Shown here piece by piece: positions 21,991 through 33,490 of a stretch of DNA of 64,000 bases; within the stretch, counting starts at the first letter, position 1; each line of letters starts with the position of its first letter. The translations under genes were made by a program, and so were the position numbers. Source of the DNA: Diospyros lotus (Eukaryota > Streptophyta > Magnoliopsida > Ericales > Ebenaceae); contig NC_068349.1 in the NCBI RefSeq assembly GCF_014633365.1, positions 15,700,753 to 15,764,752 of the forward strand. The letters run 5' to 3'. The notes below the pieces were generated by a model. That model was not told the DNA's origin. It did not search any database and saw only the letters and a program-made list of their open reading frames with translations.

Positions 21991-22155
21991 GGGGCTCACA
22001 GCACATTGCCACAAGGCCACTACCACAAAGGGGGCTCGCAGCACACTACCGCAAGACCCTTGCTGCAAGTGGGTTTGTAGCACACTACTGCGAGCCTTTT
22101 TATTTTTTATTTAAAAATTCTCATTTTTTCTCAACCTATTTTTCATGGCACAACA

Positions 22156-23657
22156 ACAGGTATTCCTAACAATCATATTTTATTACTGCAATTTAGGTTG
22201 GGGGGTGTAAGGTCTAGTTATGAATTATCTGATTTATGTTTAACTGGGAGTTTGCTATTACTTGTTTGTAGTCTTGTGTGAATTGATTATCTTTATCTGC
22301 TCTTATTAAAAAAAAAAATTGTGTGTTTTAAATAACGCTATTCCTAAAGCTTTGGAGTTATGCACTGATAGCTGGTTAAGTTTGCAGTACAAAACATGAA
22401 TGCATTGATTTCTTATTTGAAAACATATATGCATTAGAACAAGTAATTTGCATTCATCGGGTATTCAAAATTTAAAAATTGGTTATCGGTCATAAAGTCG
22501 AAGGTAGCAGTAATTAGTTGATTAGTACACTATATGATCTCTCAACAGAAGTGAAGACTATTATCCAAGTGAGTGTTTGAGCCTAATAACTGTTAATTTT
22601 GAGTGAAATAACATTTACTCTAAATATGCTTTGTTGTTTATCTCATCTTTTCAATAGCTTCAAAACATCAATTCGCTTTGAATGTCTAGTATGATAGCTG
22701 ATGAATTTGACTGGTTTCAAACTCCGAATTAGATGACTGAGTAACATCATTTTGTAGAAGCATGATAGGGGGATCAATTTCTTTCATTTTGGGCCTATTA
22801 ACTATTTTCTTTCTTTAAATTAACCTCCATTGCTAGCCTATTTGAGCCATTTATAGTACAATTTCTTTCATTACCCTCATTTAACCCATAACCATATGAA
22901 TTTTGTCCAACTTGGTGTGTTTTGGGAATTAATCTATCTAGCTATTTTCATATTTAAAAAAAAAAAGAAAAAAAAGAGAAAAAAAAGAAGAAGAAGAAGA
23001 AGAAAAAAAAAGTGAAAAAAAGGGGAAATTCTCTTAACTATTCAGCACAATTGTTTCAAAATAAATGCTAAAAAAAAAATTCCTGACACACCCTTTGCAC
23101 ACTCTACCTTTTCTTTGACAACCCATATTAACCTCATAGCCTCATTACAACCCAGGTCTGGTCCCTCTTGATGCTATAAATCATGTGATCTCAGAATTCG
23201 AGTTTGGAGTAGTAATTAAGTTTAAATTCAGAAACTATTCATTTAGGGCATTATTCCAGTCATAAAGCTATGTCAGTTTCCGCTATTCTTTCCAGAAAAT
23301 ATGTTCGTTGTACTTGGGATGACACCAAGTTTGAATTTGTTTGCAATTTACTCTTATAACGGTGCACCCCTTTGTGTATACACTTAAAGGATCACTTTTA
23401 TTGGAGAGAGTATCTATAGTAAGGTTTAAAGTCAAAACTTCGAGGGAGTAAATCTGTGTGTTGGTTATCCTAATTGCCATTCCTGAGATTGTATGACCTT
23501 TAACTAAAAATCTGATTTAAAATGCTAAATTACTTATTCGATTTTATGCATTTCGGTTTCGAATTTGAAATTTTTATATCCATACAGTTATTATGAATAA
23601 ATATTGGCAAGTGTATAGTCTGATTGCTAAGGGACTAGCAATGTTTAAGTTGGGGGT
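22156..23657 (+). other. probable 3' internal region of an Athila-like gypsy element
   Basis: No gene is seen. It contains GGTTGGGGGGTGTAAGG (22194) and ends in AAGTTGGGGGTA (about 23646-23657), a purine/G-rich tract like the polypurine tracts that precede Athila-type 3' LTRs. A (GAA)n stretch lies near 22985. Its left part is cut off by element B. Confidence 0.4.
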
Positions 23658-25560
23658 ATGATTAGTGGTTAATTTTGTAAAAATTCTATTATAATTACAC
23701 CATTCTTTTGATCTTAAAATTGGATTAAATTAGTTATTAATACATATTTTATGGTTATATGCAAGTTTAAATTGAAAAATGAATGAAATGAATTTCTAAA
23801 GTAAAATTTAAAAATAATAATAATAATAATAATAATACATATATAAATATATATATATAATACATATACATCAATACATGCATGCATGTAATATATATAT
23901 ATATAATCTAATATATATATGTGCCATGTCTAATACATATATATATATATTATATAATCTATTAATAACACTCAATTACTTGCTTAAAGACACGAAGAAG
24001 GTGGGTTTAGAGACTTAAATTGGATTAAAGAATGAAGAATTCAAATTTAGCCCATAAAGAATTAAAGCCCAGCGCATGCCCATTAAATTGAAGGCCCAGT
24101 GCATGTTTAAGGCCTAACTTGAGCAACCCATGGAAAACATCATTTGGAAAAGGCCCAAAGCATTTTTAATCCTAATGAAGATAAAAAAATCCAATTGTAG
24201 AAATTTATTTATTTATTTATTATTTTTAAATATTTATTTTATGAGTGCTTTATTAGGTGTATTTTTTAGCTAAAATCCATTTAACTTTAGGTGTGTATTT
24301 TAGCTAAAATTCATTTAACTTTAGGTGTATATTATAGCTAAAATCCATTTAACTATAAGTGTGTGAGTGCCCATTAGATATAATTATGTCTAGTTGAATA
24401 ATTGAAATTGTGTGGTTTGTATTGCATCTTGTGGACTATAAATAGCTCACTTGATTGCATTTGTAAAGGGGGATTATTATTCTTAGGTGCAAAAGGTGAA
24501 ATCCCTCACCTTAAGGCCCCCCCACACATTGCCCCATGCAAGGGGATTATTATTCTTGAATTAAAGCTTAGTTGTTTTCTTAGAATTCTCTCTTTGAGAA
24601 TTGCTTTTGTTCTCTCTTATTTTCTCTATTGTTTTCTTTATGATCTTTCTTTCTTTCTTTCTTTCTTCTTCTCTTGAATTCTTATATCATTTATTGTTAC
24701 TTTATTATCCACCGCCTAAATGGCCGGTTAATTTCTGCTTTTAAATTTCTGTAATTTTAATTCTTGTTATTTAAATTATCCACCACCTAAATGGCCGATT
24801 AATTTCTATTATTTTAATTCCTATCATTTAAATTCCTGTGAATTAACTTTTAAATGGAGATGAGTAGCTAAATCCAATCTTGGGTTAAGGCAAGGACAGT
24901 GTCCAACGCCAATTATTCCCAAAGAAAGCTGCGTTTTAAATGAGTGACATTAATTTAAATTTCAGTATGAGTGTTTATTAATTAGTGAGAAATCAATAGG
25001 TTTGGATTGGAGTGTAAGCCTAACTTAGAGCTTTCATGCCATGCATGGGAGTTGCTAGAATTGGAAACGCTATCATACCCAAACCAGGATGATTAATTTA
25101 GTTATTTTGTGTATTAATTGCAATTGGATTTATGGTAGTTGTTTAAATTAGAATAACACATATCATGTATGGGAATTGCTTAAACTAGAACTATCATCAT
25201 CTCTAATTGTATTTAATAACAAACCCTCATATCTAAAATTAAATTAATGTTGCTAATCTTGTTTGCCAAAAATTGGGAATTAACAGGTTGGTGCTGAAAT
25301 TGTCTTAACTCAAGTGCTATCTAATTTCATATTCTTACATTCAATGTTTATTTCAACTTCTGCTTTGTTTTATTTCCTATCTAAAAAATTCATAAAAAAA
25401 TCTTGTTGCCAATTCATCCAAATGCGTATGCGTGTGTGTGACATTCTTTTTCTTTTTCCATAAATAAATCTCTCAGTGGATGACCTGGACTTATTTAGAA
25501 AATATAAATTTAAATTTGGACTACAACTGCACTCGTACACTAACGAGTATAAACCTCTCA
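23658..25560 (+). repeat. Athila-like gypsy LTR
   Basis: It starts TGATTAGTGG right after the G-rich tract and ends near CTCGTACACTAACGAG...CCTCTCA. Between these lie GATGAGTAGCTAAATCC (near 24860) and CAGTGGATGACCTGGAC (near 25475). I associate those phrases with plant Athila-type LTRs. About 1.9 kb, no coding capacity. An AT microsatellite (23815-23960) and a twice-repeated GGTGT.TATT...CATTTAACT block (24255-24360) lie inside. Assignment rests on recalled motifs. Confidence 0.45.
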
Positions 25561-25602
25561 CCAAAATAAAGAAAAAAAATAAAAGTTTTATTGTGTTTTA
25601 AT

Positions 25603-25775
25603 TGCAGGGTGAGAGTGTAGCCAAATATCTTTTGGGCTAAATGTGGATAAAGAACTCCTAAGTTAAGCGTGCTTGAGGTAGGGTAGCTCAAGAATGGGTG
25701 ATCCCTAGAAGTTCGCATAGGCCCATCAGGGTAAGTTGATCCAGTTCTTCGTATCGCTCGATGCGGGATGTTACA
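25603..25775 (+). repeat. Cassandra-like LTR fragment containing 5S rRNA-derived sequence
   Basis: 25651-25715 matches plant 5S rRNA in the conserved order AGAACTCC, AAGTTAAGCGTGCTTG, GTAG, ATGGGTGA, AAGTTC. The block ends GGGATGTTACA, the typical terminus of Cassandra LTRs, which carry a 5S-derived Pol III promoter. The 5' half of the 5S sequence (before 25650) is hardly recognisable, and no partner LTR is seen, so this is a truncated or solo copy and not a functional 5S gene. Confidence 0.7.
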
Positions 25776-25942
25776 TTTTATATGCCAAATTTTCACCCCC
25801 TCCCTTCTTCAAACTCTCTCACGTACCCACTTTCTCCAAAAACCTTTTTTCCTTAGTGTGCCAATTTCTCCTCTATTCATTGTCCTTTCAAGTCCAACTT
25901 CAATTTAAAATAAGGAAAATGTTTCATGTAAATTGAGGGTCA

Positions 25943-25947
25943 CACCT
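25943..25947. repeat. left target-site duplication of element D (CACCT)
   Basis: CACCT precedes the TGCAATGACC start of the 5' LTR. The identical CACCT follows the 3' LTR at 52315-52319. Confidence 0.85.
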
Positions 25948-26041
25948 TGCAATGACCCGATAATGGGTCCAATCATTTTGGCATTAATTCCTACATGTTA
26001 AGTTTCGAAGTGTAAGTAATATAAATGCTAGTTCGTTTCAT

Positions 26042-26085
<44 letters not shown>

Positions 26086-28580
26086 CATGATGATGATGAT
26101 GATGATGATAATAATAATAATACTAATACTAATAATAATAATGGAACTAATAATAATAGTAAGGATAATAATAATAAATGTGAAAATTAAATTACATTGG
26201 GTTAATTTCTGAAAAGTTGTGGGTATAAGTGAAATAGGCAATTTTTATAACGTGGGGGTGTAAGTGTTAGTCTTCGAAAAGTTGGGGTGCTACAACAATT
26301 TTGGAGAAAGGGTCGCAGGTCACCTTAAAAAGAACTGCGTGCCCATTATGGTTGAGAAACGTGGGTGACGCTAGCGGTCACGCGCGAGGGAGGCCAGAGG
26401 CGAGGTGCGGGTTCGATTCTCCTTGGCTGCGCTTGCGATGGGAAAGCTGGGAATTTTTCCCAGCAGGCAGACGCCAAAACGAAGCCTTTTCAGGGAGCCT
26501 TCTATGCGCCCAACGTAGCCAGTCGCGCTCCACATGGCGCGCGCTAGTCTCTTCATTTTGCTTAGCAGCCAAGGCTCGTTTAGCCTATTTAATGGCCCAA
26601 TTTTGGCCATTTTCGTGGGAGGAACAAGAGCAGAGATTGAGGGCGGAAGTGGGCGGCCAACATCAATTTAAAAGGGGGGAAAATGCAGAAATGTGAAGGA
26701 AAGATTGGGTTTTATCAAGATTTTAAGTGATCGGGTAAGTGAGAAAAACCTACTAAAAATATTACTCGATTAGAACTTAATTTTTGACGTGATTTTAGTA
26801 ATTTCTGGGTATAAATTATGTTATTAGGTAACTCATATTATTTATTTGGCTGCGAGCAGAAAATGATGAAATCGGTTACTATCAGACAAGCTCCTAATCC
26901 TATCCTTATGTTCTTTATTTCCATTGAAAGTCTCTATGGTTTCTCGTATTTTATTCCCCCCTCATAGTGACTCGACTCTATGTATTAATAATAATAATCT
27001 GTGTGGTAACTACCCTATGACTTATATTTTATTAATGGGTTTGTTGTTAATGGAATGAGTTAAGCGGGGATGTCTTAGTGTCGTTCATTTCGACCGTCAC
27101 AGAGCTTCGTACTACTTCTCTCTCCTTAGGAATGATGTCGAACCCATTGGGGCTAGGTTCTTTAAAAGTGGCTATGGTCAAGATTATGGAGTTATGTTAA
27201 TAATTTGTTATGAATGGGGAGATGGTTTCCGGTGTATGAGAAGAGATGAGAATGTGAATGACATAATCGTGTCTATGTTGTCATGAATATAGTGTGCGAA
27301 ATGATAAGCTTAAGTGACTAAGTTTAATGTCGTCTATGGGTGTCTAAGGGTATGGGGTACATAGCTACTGACTGTCGACCGTGGGTCGTGGCAATTGATG
27401 GCTGGATGTATGGGCACCAGTCGTCGGCTGTTACGATAAGCGCTAGACGGACAAGGAGAGCTGGTACTGCCAAATTTCCACCTTGACTTTGTGCATATCA
27501 TGATGAGTGTGTTACATAGGATGGGGTTGCATTCACTGGTGGGACATGCTTTGTGTGTGATGGGATGAGTGAGCATTTGCATGACCCGGTTGATCCAAGA
27601 GCAAACTTGGGTTCCCTAGTTGAGCCGGTGCATTTAGAGCATACCGCATGTGTGAATTCTTATGTAGGCGTAGCATGGCCAGATGCTTGGTTTATGGGGA
27701 CCTTGTCATCATGTTTATGCTACAAAAATCATTGCATTTCGTATTTGTTGCATTACAAAGTGAGGATGTGTGGCTATAAGTGATAGGGATGGGCGACGCC
27801 CACCACTGAATGTATGCCATGGAAGTGGCCCACGATGGAAGTGGGGTACGACCCATAGTGTGAGTGATTATGAGAAAGTGGGATACGACCCACAGTGTGA
27901 GTGATTATGGGAAGTGAGACACGACCCATAGTGGAATAATGATGAAGTAGCCTAGACGGGACTGCTAACAGGTTTGTATGTTAGACTTGGGAGCCAGTGT
28001 GTGTTGTACGTGGGCCCCATGGACTGTGTATGTGCTATTGACTTGTGGTTATGCATTTGGAACTAAGGCATGTAATGAGCATGGCCTAGTGTGTCGTTGC
28101 ACTAGAATGAATTACATGGGGTATTGGGGAAGAGATTTATTCTTCACTGACAACTTTTCTTTCATGAGATTGCTAAGTCTTGTGACTTACGTTTGCTTTT
28201 CATCATTCCAGATAGGGGAACCATTTGAGATACCAAGTATGCTCAGCGGGGTTGGGTCCAGATCGCTTAGTCATAGTAGCAAGTGCAGAGCTCTCCCAAA
28301 ACTAGATCTTGGATGTCATTGTGATTGGTCAGGATAAAACTTTTATGGTATTGAGATGTGTGTGTATTATGTAAGCCTGGTGGGCTCATGGGGTGAATGT
28401 TTATGTAAGAATGATTATGAAATTTATGTGACATAAGAAGTTATGATTTCTACAAAAAAAAAAAAAAAAAAGGGTTGTGTGTGTTTTCTTGTTTGTGTTA
28501 TTGTTTGATATCATTTAAGTAATGACCCTCTCACGGATCCTCTTTCTGCACAGGGAGGCTCTGAGAGGCGGGCCGTTACA
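25948..28580 (+). repeat. 5' LTR of element D
   Basis: This 2.6-kb LTR aligns along its whole length with the joined 3' LTR (for example TTTTATCAAGATTTTAAGTGATCGG near 26715 and 50480, split here as two blocks of shared wording). The copies differ by many substitutions and small indels, so the insertion is old. It includes an (AAT)n/(ATG)n microsatellite at 26044-26180 and a near-duplicate GGGATACGACCCACAGTG block near 27870-27930. ORFs over it (26300-26700, 27500-28750) are not genes. Confidence 0.87.
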
Positions 28581-28583
28581 GTT

Positions 28584-28595
28584 TGGTATCAGAGC
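28584..28595 (+). other. primer-binding site of element D
   Basis: TGGTATCAGAGC lies three bases after the LTR end (initiator-Met tRNA type). Confidence 0.88.
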
Positions 28596-28751
28596 AGAGG
28601 TTGGGACAGGAGTCTCTACACACATAGGCTTGTCGGATAGAACCAAGTTCTATGTCCTGGGTTTTTGCAAAGTTATAGTGATGACACTTAGGGCAGAAGT
28701 TAAGCATAGTCTTGGAACTAAACCATTATGTGTGGGGGATGTGCAGGAAGG

Positions 28752-29975
28752 ATGAGTGCTCAAAGAGGAAGGCCACCAACTCGTGGGTGAGGTCAAGGAC
28801 AAGGACAAGCTATACCTGCGCATGAGATCCCAGGGGATCCTAATGGGGATTGGCGCCAGGAGATGGACGAGATGCGTGGCATTTTGGCAAGAATGATGAG
28901 AACGATGGAAATGCTTGTGGAAAATCAGACGGCGCAGGAACCAACAAACCAAGGAAGCGAAAGAAATCCCATTGGCAACCATGAAGAGGGAATCCCTAAT
29001 CCCGAGTCTCAAGGGAGTGGTAGTAATGCCAATGCTAACGGCCAGTTACTCAAGAACTTCATGGCAAACCACCCTCAGGAGTTTTGTGGTGGCGTTGATG
29101 CGATTGTGGCCGAGAATTGGATGATGGATATGGAAAATCATCTCTGAACGATTGGATGTGCAGACTGGCAAAAGGTACGATTAGCTACGTTTCTTTTGAG
29201 AGAAGATGCTGAACGTTGGTAGGAGGTGGCCCGTCAACGGTTTGGAAATCGAGAACCCCTGTGGTCGGAATTTCAGACAGCTTTCAATGAACTTTTCTTT
29301 CCCAATTGGGTGCGGGAACAGAAGACATATGAATTCATCGAGCTAGAACAAGGAGAAAATACAGTAGCTCAGTACGAGGCCGAGTTTACCTCTCTAGCTC
29401 GGTTCGCTCCCGACTTAGTGTCCTCACAGGCCATGAAAGCAACAAAGTTTCAAAGAGGGCTTTGAGCAAAAATCCGATATGCTTTGGCAGGAGCAAGGAT
29501 CCCTGACTTTTCAACTATTGTGCAGCAGGCTTATACCATCGAAAAGGATTAGAATGAATTCAAGAACAGTCAAACATCCCAAAAAGGGACATAACTCTCT
29601 CAGGGACCCAGCGACAATAAGAAAAGAAAAGAGAGATACGAACGGATGGTAATGTGGCAAGTCCTTCGGTATGCAACATTTGTGGGAAAAAGCATGGAGG
29701 AACCTGTCGTCTGGGTAGTATTGAATGCTATTTGTGCTGGCAAATGGGACATCGGTAGCGGGATTGCCCTTAGCATCAGGGGGTGACGAACCTAGGAAAA
29801 GATGTGGGTATAACATGTTACCGGTGAGGACAAGAAGGGCAACGGGCAAATAGTTGCCCACAACCACGTCGGCCTTGGCACGACAGACAAGGACCGAGGT
29901 TTGACCAGAGACCTCCTGCACCTGGATTGGAGAAAGAAGCCACCCGGTCGATAATGGCACTGCCAACACCCCAGT
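28752..29975 (+). pseudogene. gypsy gag pseudogene of element D
   Basis: From the ATG at 28752 the frame carries a leader with Q/G repeats, a coiled segment (EMDEMRGILARMMRTMEML), the capsid core (FLLREDAERW, ELFFPNWVREQK, QYEAEFTSLARFAP; 29185-29405) and two zinc-knuckle-like motifs (CNICGKKHGGTC and CYLCWQMGHR, 29676-29760). Stops fall at 28788, 29146, 29221, 29463 and later. Gag binds and packages element RNA; pol should follow but is absent, the sequence passing to the polypurine tract within ~450 bp. Confidence 0.82.
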
Positions 29976-30414
29976 AGACAACTTATGACATGCCTCATGC
30001 TCAAGGACGGGTATTTTCCCTTACAACACTCAACGCCGAGGAAGGAAAGGAGAAAGAAATCGTGTAAGAGGGTAAACGATAATGTATAAGCTCCCTTAAC
30101 TTGGATAATTTTGACGTGGCCGTTGTGTATGTGTATGAAAATATATCGGACACTGTATATGTAAAATAGGTAGATATGAATGAAATGGAAACTCGTTTTG
30201 TGATAAGTTTGGTGGTTGACTCGGTAAGTGTGACTTGAAAATGAACCCAACATGGACAAGATTTAGGGAATGACCTTGGAATGCAAGATGCCGGTAAGAT
30301 ACTGGAAAATGATGATATGGAATGTTTTCAAGATAATGTTAAGTAATGTCATCGGAGTGACGAATGTATCTCGTAAAAGTGGATCAAATGTGAATTTGGA
30401 GGACCAAATTCCCT

Positions 30415-30430
30415 AAAGGAGGGAAGAAAT
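30415..30430 (+). other. polypurine tract of element D
   Basis: AAAGGAGGGAAGAAAT directly precedes the TGTAATGACC start of the 3' LTR. It is the expected plus-strand priming site. Confidence 0.75.
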
Positions 30431-30511
30431 TGTAATGACCAGTCATTTTGGCATTAATTCCTACGTGTTAAGTTTCAGAGTGTAAGTAATATAAACGCTA
30501 GTTCATTTCAT

Positions 30512-30600
<89 letters not shown>
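30431..30600 (+). repeat. 3' LTR of element D, left part
   Basis: It matches 25948-26100 of the 5' LTR (CATTTTGGCATTAATTCCTA, then TTAATAATAAT). It runs into an (AAT)n array and is interrupted at 30600/30601 by element C. The array (30516-30600) supplies the ATAAT duplicated at both ends of C. Confidence 0.88.
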
Positions 30601-33477
30601 TGTTGTTGCCAAATTACAACAATTAAAATTTGTGATGTGGGTCCACTCGAGCTTGGTGTCGGGTGAAGTTAGGTTGCCGTAAGAGAAGCTACCTCAAGGG
30701 AGTTTGCCGCTAGCATGCTTGCATCAAGTATTTCGCCATTAGCTCTCTCGCCGCAAGGTTTTGCAACAAGGCTTCGCCACTAGCTCTTTCGCCGTAGGGT
30801 TTTGCCAGAAGGCTTCACCACTAGCTCTCACCACAAGGCTTCACTACTAGCTCTCGCCACAAAGTTTTGCCACTAGCTCTCATCACAAGATTTTTCCCAC
30901 TAGCTCTCGCCACAAGGTTTTTGCCACTAGCTCTTACCATAAGGTTCTACCTTCACCGCTAGGTTCCACCGCAAAGATTTGCCTTCGCCATGAGGTTCGC
31001 CGCAAGGTTTTTCCTTCGTTGCTAGGTCTCGTCATGAGATTTGGCCCTACTGATGCTCAAAAAATGGGTTAGAAGGCTCACGGGAATCCTCGCCCGCGAT
31101 GACCCTCCGATGCCTAAGTTAGTGCTGGATCAAAACAACTATTCACTAGAACAGTAAAAATGTAGTCAATAGGTCGAAAGTTTTTACTGAAATCTAAGTC
31201 TTGTTCACTTTCTTGTAGCTAGGTATTTATAGGGTGCGATTTTCAAGGGTGTCAGGTGCTGACATGTGGCATCTATTGAATTGAGTTTTGGTCTCGTCTG
31301 GAAAACCACACTGCCGCGAGGCTTACGGTGCTGCAAGCGCAGTTACGCGCAAGGTGCCGTGAGGCCTTCAAGCTTACCGCAAGGCCAGGCTGACCGCAAG
31401 CCTTTCGCAGATGGGGGCTTGTGGCCGTGTGTTGGGAGCCACGTGCAGGCACAACGTGTTGCCACGAGCCCACGCGATTAGTGAAATTAAAGCAAAATCG
31501 CTACGAGGCAAGCAGCATAGTTCAAAATTTTTGAAACTTACCCTGATCCCACCGATTGGATCAACGTTGAAATCAAATCATTCACATACAAATAAAATAA
31601 ATCTAACCTTTAGATTTTCGAGTCGTTCGTGGATTCGAGTAGTCCAAGCGTCCTACCTCTAACTCGTGATACGCAGCACGCATCCGTTGGTAATGAGAGT
31701 GGAATAGGAGTGTTGGTCCCCTTCTCCTTTTTGCGGCTTATGTATGGACAGAAAGGAACACCCACGTTTCGAATCGATGCCAAAAGAAACGTGGAAGAGT
31801 GAACGTCATTCGTTTTTCAACTCTTAAAAAACTACACAACCATTAACTCCTTAATTTGGGCAACCCATAAAAGGGTATTTATAGAGAAGCCTTCTAGGGT
31901 TTCTTTAACCCTAACAGATTGGGCTAGCTCATTAATCCTAGTTCAACTAGAATCTTAAATTCATTTATAAAATATTTAGCCCAAATCTAATTCAAGCCCA
32001 AATATTTATTATTTAATATTTGGTCCAAATCTAATTTAACCTAAATATAATATTTAATATTTGGTCTAAATCTAATTTAGTCTAAATATAATATTTAATT
32101 TAATATTTGACCCAAATATTTTATTTAGTCCAAATATTAACTTAAGCCCAAATATATTTTATTTCCTATTTGCCATTCTAACAAATAGAAAATTATTAAA
32201 TTAAAAACTCATTCCTAATTTAATCAATTGTTATTTTAGGAAACTCTTTCCATTATGACGACCTCTTGTCATATCAACGTCATTACGTCTCTTTGTTCTT
32301 TTTCCATGAGAACCTACGACGGCACAACTTCTTGCCGAAGTGTCCCACTTAACCATACATCCGCTCTCCTGGTTTAAGCTAGGGATCGTGCTTATTGAGT
32401 ATGACTCATTAGGCTTCCGAATATGTTGGCAATGTGTCGGTATGAACACATAAGACAAGATTTGCCTCTAGCAAGGCATCATGTCTACCTAATTATTCAT
32501 AAGGATTCATAATCCACAAATAACCTTTCACGAGCATGGTTACCGTGTAATTCGAACCTCTCATCAATGTATTTTATGTGATCTCAAGTCTGGAAATGTG
32601 TTGCTTGATTATGATCACATGAGTTTTTCTTCGGTCATCCGGATATGCCCAACGATCACCCATAAGCCTCACGAGTCCCATCTTGGTTATACACTCATCT
32701 CCACAAGCCTCACGATATGCCCAATGATCACCCACGTGCAGCTTTTATCTAGGCCCATCGAAACGATGTCAAAGCATACTAGTCTTCTTATGAGATGACC
32801 GTGGCAACCTCAGGTCCAAGGATTAGTTACACCCATCTCGTATGAGAGTACCATTAACATATAACCAAGATGGATTCTCATGACCAGTCATGTTCAGTGA
32901 CATGTTCTCCAACATTGGTCACCTATGTACTTGTCTAAGCATCCCCATGCCTATGAGTGTGAGACCTCCATTGCTATCACATAGAAAAAACATAGCACAT
33001 ACAAGTCTTACCGCAATTGTCAATGTCCATTCTTAATATTGCTATGACTTGGGACATTTAATGATGTCTTGAAACTGTGATGCATCATCTCACATTTTTA
33101 TAGATTAATCACAATATACATCATATGGATTTCTATCTAGTTTCATCTAGTTATTACAATAATAACAAGAAACTAATAGAATGACTTCTTTGTGAGATTG
33201 AACAACTCCTTATTCAATAATAAACATGATTACAATTGTCAATGTACAACATGCCCAATCTGATTGAGTCTAGAGCACCTACACTAACAGTTAGGGCTTG
33301 CGGCAGTGTGCCACAAGCCACCAGCTCCCAGCACATTTTCGCGAGTCCATGCGGTTGGGCTTGTGGCAGTGTGCTGTGAGCTCATGGCTAACGCTTTGTC
33401 ACAAAAGCTCGTGGCACACTACCGCGAGTTGGCCTAAAAATCCTTTTAATTTCTTCCCCCATTTCTTTAGCACAACA
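30601..33477 (-). repeat. 3' LTR of element C (interrupted by a solo LTR)
   Basis: It matches 48894-49866 from TGTTGTTGCC to GCACAACA. It carries the minisatellite at 30720-31030 and a minus-strand TATA box CTATAAATACC (31222-31231). The solo LTR 31482-33289 lies inside; without it and one copy of its duplication the LTR is ~1.06 kb. Confidence 0.85.
31482..33289 (-). mobile_element. solo LTR, copia-type style, inserted in the C 3' LTR
   Basis: 1,808 bp. On the minus strand it starts TGTTAGTGTAGGTGCTCT and ends TTTCA. It is flanked by ATTAG (31477-31481) and GTTAG (33290-33294), a 5-bp duplication with one mismatch. Removing it and one repeat restores continuity with the other LTR (CCACGCG joined to GGCTTGCGGCA). 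A minus TATA box CTATAAATAC (31875-31884) fits the orientation. There is no coding sequence, as expected after LTR-LTR recombination. Confidence 0.8.
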
Positions 33478-33490
33478 ATTACCCCCACTC
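33478..33490 (-). other. polypurine tract of element C
   Basis: The minus strand reads GAGTGGGGGTAAT immediately before the TGTTGTGC start of the 3' LTR. Confidence 0.75.

Larger units (their letters stand above)
17002..22155 (-). mobile_element. Tat-type Ty3/gypsy retrotransposon remnant B
   Basis: Read from right to left: a 5' LTR (22155-20506), primer-binding site, gag pseudogene, a deletion joining gag to the integrase C-terminus, 3' UTR tandem repeats, and a truncated 3' LTR (to 17002). It matches element C (30601-49866) in LTR ends (TGTTGTTGCC to CACAACA), PBS type, gag and 3' UTR repeats. That comparison shows B has lost protease, RT, RNase H, most of integrase and the antisense ORF. 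No target duplication was recognised, so one or both ends may be rearranged. Confidence 0.75.
20506..22155 (-). repeat. 5' LTR of element B with two minisatellite arrays
   Basis: In plus orientation it begins TGTTGTTGCCAAAATACAAC and ends GGCACAACA. A minus-strand TATA box, CTATAAATACCC (21394-21405), agrees with minus transcription. Two tandem arrays (20630-21190 and 21480-21990) make this LTR ~1.65 kb, against ~1.0 kb for the LTRs of element C. ORFs over the arrays are repetitive R/P/Q/F strings and not genes. Confidence 0.8.

Noticed and set aside
21505..22114. Overlapping ORFs of up to 191 codons with repeated PQGF/TTRS/RKVLP text
   Set aside because: They translate the LTR minisatellite in several frames; open only because the unit lacks stops.
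25651..25715. A functional 5S rRNA gene
   Set aside because: Only the 3' half is recognisable, with many changes, and it ends in a Cassandra-type LTR terminus.
26301..26696. 131-codon ORF beginning MEKGSQVTLKRTACPLW, with a related ORF at 50041-50397
   Set aside because: Both lie at the same position in the two LTRs of element D; paired LTR copies and not a gene duplication.
27553..28337. ORFs in the 5' part matched by ORFs at 51297-52076
   Set aside because: Again the two LTR copies of element D; the frames are not conserved beyond chance.
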